This document shows, piece after piece, positions 49,191 through 52,179 of a DNA stretch of 52,179 nucleotides; the first letter of the stretch is position 1, and every line of letters starts with the position of its first letter. Source of the stretch: Deltaproteobacteria bacterium RIFCSPHIGHO2_02_FULL_44_16 (GTDB lineage Bacteria > UBA10199 > 2-02-FULL-44-16); assembly GCA_001798185.1 (NCBI GenBank), contig MGRM01000012.1:1-52179 (forward strand), read 5' to 3'. The position numbers were made by a program, and so were the translations under genes. The notes under the pieces are model-generated. The model had not been told where the DNA came from. It ran no database searches and saw only the letters and a list, made by a program, of their open reading frames with translations.

Positions 49191-51397
49191 ACCATTCTTA
49201 CCCTTCTCCGCCTGTAATAAAGAATGAGTCCTGTAAAGATGACTGCGATCAGGTTCATTCCCATTCCGATGGAGAAACCCTCTCCGGGAGTTGTAATCGT
49301 TGCCATTCCCTCAAAGGCGATGCCAACATTAAATCCAAAGTGGACCCGAAAAAGTTTTGCTGCCACGTCCCATATAAAATAAACAGGCAGTCCCAGGAGA
49401 ACTGCACAGCTATAACTTGCTTGCGCCCAGTGCAGATTGAGCGCAACCCAGGGGATTTGTAAAATTCCCCACCAGAGACTCACTCGATCAGAGCGACCTG
49501 AGAGAAGAAGACCTCCTCCCACAATTCCCAACACAGACATAATTACAAAAATAGCATAGAGAAAAATTTGCAAAAATGCCGTGGGGATCAACTGAACAAG
49601 ATAATTTCCAAAACCAAGGCCGACAACACCTCCAACAATCTGATACCATCCTAAAGATTTTCCCAAAGAAGAAATCGAACTTCTTTTTTTCCAAAGCAGG
49701 ACTCCGGAAATCAGCAGGCTTATGAAAAGAAGAAGAGCGCTCACCATCACGAAATTTTTCAGTGGAATTTTTTGAGCATCTTCAGTTGATGATAATGTTA
49801 ATTTCTCTTCTTCCGGCATTGGAGGTGGTGAAACATCTTGCATGACAATTCCTGACACAGCTCCCTCGGGCTGCCTCAGAGCGATGCCCAATGAATATTG
49901 CAGACTCCCACGACAAGATTCCGTCTTGGTCTGAATATAAACGGATTGGGGAGAGGAAAAAGAAGTTGTTTCAAGAACCCCGGGCTGCGCCTGAGGAACT
50001 TTGGGAATAATTTCTCCCAATTCTCCTAATATTTCTACTTTAGCATCACATAGCTCGGATTTAAGAGCGGTGACAACAACTTTGAGACTTGCTCCTTGCG
50101 TTACCTGTACCTTGAAATAATCCATGGGGTCCTGAATGGAGAGAGAGTTTTTCTCATAGAGACCTGGAGTAATGGGGAGTGCAGCGCTTGCAGTATTCCC
50201 GGCATCGTAATCCGTATTCGCATCTCCATTACTCTGAACTTGCACCACAAATTCATGATCGCGATGCATATCACCGACAAGACTTCCCACTAAAAGATAA
50301 AATGTGTTTGGATTATCCCCGGCAATATTTACCTGCTTGCTGGAATCGGATCCCGAAACCCTATCACTCTTCAATGACATTAATTCTGTTTGAGAACTAT
50401 CCACCAAAGCAAGATGAAACGCCTCCGTATTACAGAAGCTGCTGCTACTGTCTTCCTGACTTTGTTCTCCTGCAATAATCAAACATTTCTTCACCGGCGT
50501 GAGATGGAGTTGAACCTGCTGCGAGGGATAAAGAGTCAGCTTAAAGTGATCGATGTATCCTTTTCGTTGATGATGATCCAGACGATAGCGCTTGTTTGGT
50601 TCAATGGAAACCGCAGTTGCAATACTGTCACCTCCACGAATCCGATTATCGCTCTCCTGTTTTTGAATCAAAAAACTTTGTTGGGTGAGTTTTGTCAATT
50701 CCTGTTGCAACACAAGGCCACTGCGCGCATCCGTATACGATCCTCCAAATTGTTGAGCCAAAGCCTCAAGCTGTTTTCTGGCAACATCATCAACATTGAA
50801 GCCGACCGTAAAAATCTTGAACTTGTAGCCCTTATTGAGCAAATCCCGAGCGACAGCGACGGCATCTCCGCCACATGTTTCTTCTCCGTCGCTTACGAGG
50901 ATAATAGTATGTTCGCGCTCTTTAAAAGCAGAAAAATCATTTTCAACCTGCTGGAGAGAATAAGCAATCGGGGTCCATCCCATGGGCTGCATGAGTTGCA
51001 CGGTGGTAGAAATTTGCGACGCCTTTCCTGCTCCAAGAGGAACAATTAATTCCGTATCGCGACAACTTTCAACCCTATTGGCCTTGTCAATTCGATGAGC
51101 GTAGACTCTCAGTCCCACCTCTGCTTCTGATGGAAGACCAGCCACTGCATGAGCAATCGCTTTTTTTGCCCAATCAATTTTCTTTTGACCTTCCAGCATC
51201 TCCGCCATGCTTCCCGAAGAATCGAGAATAAAGAGCAGATCTGGTTTCGTCTGACCGGGAAGTGTTTGAGGGGGAAGAGTCGTTAACGATTGTGATGCTG
51301 CTGGAGGAACTTGAATGTTTTGTCCCACTGCAGGAGGAGAAAAAGAAATAACCAAAAGAAAAAGAAAAATGAGACGCAAAGAAACAAAAGGAATCAT
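49187..51397 (-). CDS. VWA-domain protein with C-terminal multi-helix membrane domain
   Basis: 736 residues. An N-terminal signal segment (MIPFVSLRLIFLFLLVISFS) precedes a von Willebrand factor A domain (about 50-235). Its MIDAS is intact: LFILDSSGSM (Asp59, Ser61, Ser63), GWTPIAYSL (Thr) and LVSDGEE (Asp). An extracytoplasmic beta-rich middle (about 250-540) has FKLTLYPSQQVQLHLTPVKK and PMDYFKVQVTQGASLKVVV, like prepeptidase C-terminal folds. About six membrane helices (from about 570) end in YYRRRRVRM. Function unknown; a metal-dependent adhesion or assembly role is typical of VWA proteins. Confidence 0.88.
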   Translation of the reverse strand: MIPFVSLRLIFLFLLVISFSPPAVGQNIQVPPAASQSLTTLPPQTLPGQTKPDLLFILDSSGSMAEMLEGQKKIDWAKKAIAHAVAGLPSEAEVGLRVYAHRIDKANRVESCRDTELIVPLGAGKASQISTTVQLMQPMGWTPIAYSLQQVENDFSAFKEREHTIILVSDGEETCGGDAVAVARDLLNKGYKFKIFTVGFNVDDVARKQLEALAQQFGGSYTDARSGLVLQQELTKLTQQSFLIQKQESDNRIRGGDSIATAVSIEPNKRYRLDHHQRKGYIDHFKLTLYPSQQVQLHLTPVKKCLIIAGEQSQEDSSSSFCNTEAFHLALVDSSQTELMSLKSDRVSGSDSSKQVNIAGDNPNTFYLLVGSLVGDMHRDHEFVVQVQSNGDANTDYDAGNTASAALPITPGLYEKNSLSIQDPMDYFKVQVTQGASLKVVVTALKSELCDAKVEILGELGEIIPKVPQAQPGVLETTSFSSPQSVYIQTKTESCRGSLQYSLGIALRQPEGAVSGIVMQDVSPPPMPEEEKLTLSSTEDAQKIPLKNFVMVSALLLFISLLISGVLLWKKRSSISSLGKSLGWYQIVGGVVGLGFGNYLVQLIPTAFLQIFLYAIFVIMSVLGIVGGGLLLSGRSDRVSLWWGILQIPWVALNLHWAQASYSCAVLLGLPVYFIWDVAAKLFRVHFGFNVGIAFEGMATITTPGEGFSIGMGMNLIAVIFTGLILYYRRRRVRMV

Positions 51398-51437
51398 CGC
51401 TCCCCCTTTTTATGAATACTACAAGTCGACCGCTCAC

Positions 51438-52179
51438 CTATTCAATGACGCATGATTGAAGATTCCCTGCTCTTCCTGTCCGGAAGGCAGGATCGTCGAT
51501 CGTTAAAAATTCGTTTGGAAAACGAGGACCACTTGAAATAACAGCCAGGAGTTGCGTGTTGACACTTGGAACATAGATACAAATATTGTTTCCAGACTGA
51601 CGATAAATTCCATGGTAGTCATTATTGGTGTTCTGATTCACCTGAAGACTGACAAAGGCATATCCCGGTTGCGGACGACCAAATGTCGGACTGCCATTTG
51701 CAGCATCAACCGCAGCAAATTCAATCTTCGGCTGCTGATCATAGACGATCTCTCTTCCATTCGTAATAATATTGATGAGAGGACATCCGTAACGGGCTTG
51801 CAGCGGAGTTTGATCTAAAGTGTGACCAATAGCGCCACATTCAATAGTCACGACCTGTTGTCCAGCAATGTCGCGAACCGTACGAAATCCCGCAAGCATC
51901 CCGAGTTTCACAACGACTTCCGTGCTCAACTCGTCAAACGGATCTGGAATTCCATCACCTGTGGTATCGAAAGAAATGACATTGGGGTTTTTAAGTCGAA
52001 TCTGACCATTTTCAATGGCATAGGTCCCATTCCCCATAAACGTTGCATTCTGGCCTATGGTATCAAGGGTATACGTTGCAAAACTCCCATTTCCGTCAAA
52101 GTGCAGCTCGCTCGTTGCTCCCAAAGAATTGCAACTGTATACAGACGCGGTAACATTGACCGACCCACCAAAGCCATCG
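51438..52179 (-). CDS. Exported-type beta-rich protein, 5' end beyond the window
   Basis: The frame is open to the right edge, so the start is missing; 246 codons are visible. The sequence is beta-rich and Asn/Gly/Thr-rich (SELHFDGNGSFATYTLDTIG; GNGTYAIENGQIRLKNP) and includes a calcium-loop-like DTTGDGIPDPFDE. It has four cysteines, fitting an exported protein. A TTG at 52124 is only an internal codon in this reading. It lies 40 bp upstream of the VWA gene on the same strand and may share its transcript. Family not recognised. Confidence 0.7.
   Translation of the reverse strand, partial: DGFGGSVNVTASVYSCNSLGATSELHFDGNGSFATYTLDTIGQNATFMGNGTYAIENGQIRLKNPNVISFDTTGDGIPDPFDELSTEVVVKLGMLAGFRTVRDIAGQQVVTIECGAIGHTLDQTPLQARYGCPLINIITNGREIVYDQQPKIEFAAVDAANGSPTFGRPQPGYAFVSLQVNQNTNNDYHGIYRQSGNNICIYVPSVNTQLLAVISSGPRFPNEFLTIDDPAFRTGRAGNLQSCVIE

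Overview
The window reads as a chromosomal segment of a Gram-negative, rod-shaped bacterium. It carries mreBCD and a class B PBP2, MurJ, a TolC-like exported protein and many lipoprotein signal peptides. The gene style (Myxococcus-like cysteine-repeat/RCC1 lipoproteins, Gly-rich lipoproteins, double-RDD proteins) and the intergenic hairpin repeats recall uncultured Deltaproteobacteria-type lineages. That placement is inference; no rRNA gene is present to confirm it.

Layout. 0-10.9 kb is housekeeping: murJ facing rpsT, a holA-leuS unit preceded by a small unknown gene and a clear minus-strand cobalamin riboswitch, a PhnD-like binding protein, a ROK sugar kinase, a YIP1 membrane protein, prmA and rsmE. 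11-17.5 kb holds a hendecad coiled-coil protein, a double-RDD membrane protein and the cell-shape operon mreB-mreC-mreD-mrdA. 17.6-22 kb holds a SurA_N/PpiD-like anchor protein, a CCA-adding enzyme, coaE with an unusual N-terminal extension, and a DUF4143 ATPase. 22-30.5 kb is the translation/RNA operon rimP-nusA-infB-rbfA-nrnA-rpsO-pnp on the minus strand. It lacks truB and ylxR at their usual places and has a strong terminator hairpin directly before rimP. 30.5-37.2 kb holds a leucine-dehydrogenase-like gene, a translationally coupled TolC-like/lamin-tail pair, a ComEC-like metallo-beta-lactamase lipoprotein, purC and two overlapping squalene/phytoene synthase family genes. 37.3-52.2 kb is an accessory block of mostly unknown and exported proteins: a Gly-rich lipoprotein, a TPR protein, an FAD/NAD oxidoreductase, a putative HExxH metallopeptidase, a 14-repeat RCC1 lipoprotein, a small lipoprotein, a VWA protein with a C-terminal membrane domain, and a gene truncated by the window edge.

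Dispersed repeats punctuate the gene boundaries. There are REP-like GTCATTGCGAG/CGCGATGAC and GTCATTCCCGC hairpins, four longer (110-150 bp) elements with terminal inverted repeats, and two copies of a double-hairpin element carrying the GTGCCAGACAC/GTGTCAGGCAC signature of RAYT-linked REPs. One of the last supplies the 3' end of prmA. The other sits in frame, exactly 150 bp long, between the Met-Lys start and the hydrophobic core of a lipoprotein signal peptide.

Several genes without a visible ribosome binding site have sigma70-like promoter elements whose -10 box lies only 6-9 nt from the start codon, which suggests leaderless mRNAs. No rRNA, tRNA, CRISPR array, transposase or prophage gene was recognised. 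No complete new multi-gene system is evident. The strongest leads are the B12 riboswitch in front of an unknown gene and leuS-holA, the terminator in front of rimP-nusA, the in-frame REP insertion, and the neighbouring lamin-tail and ComEC-like lipoproteins.
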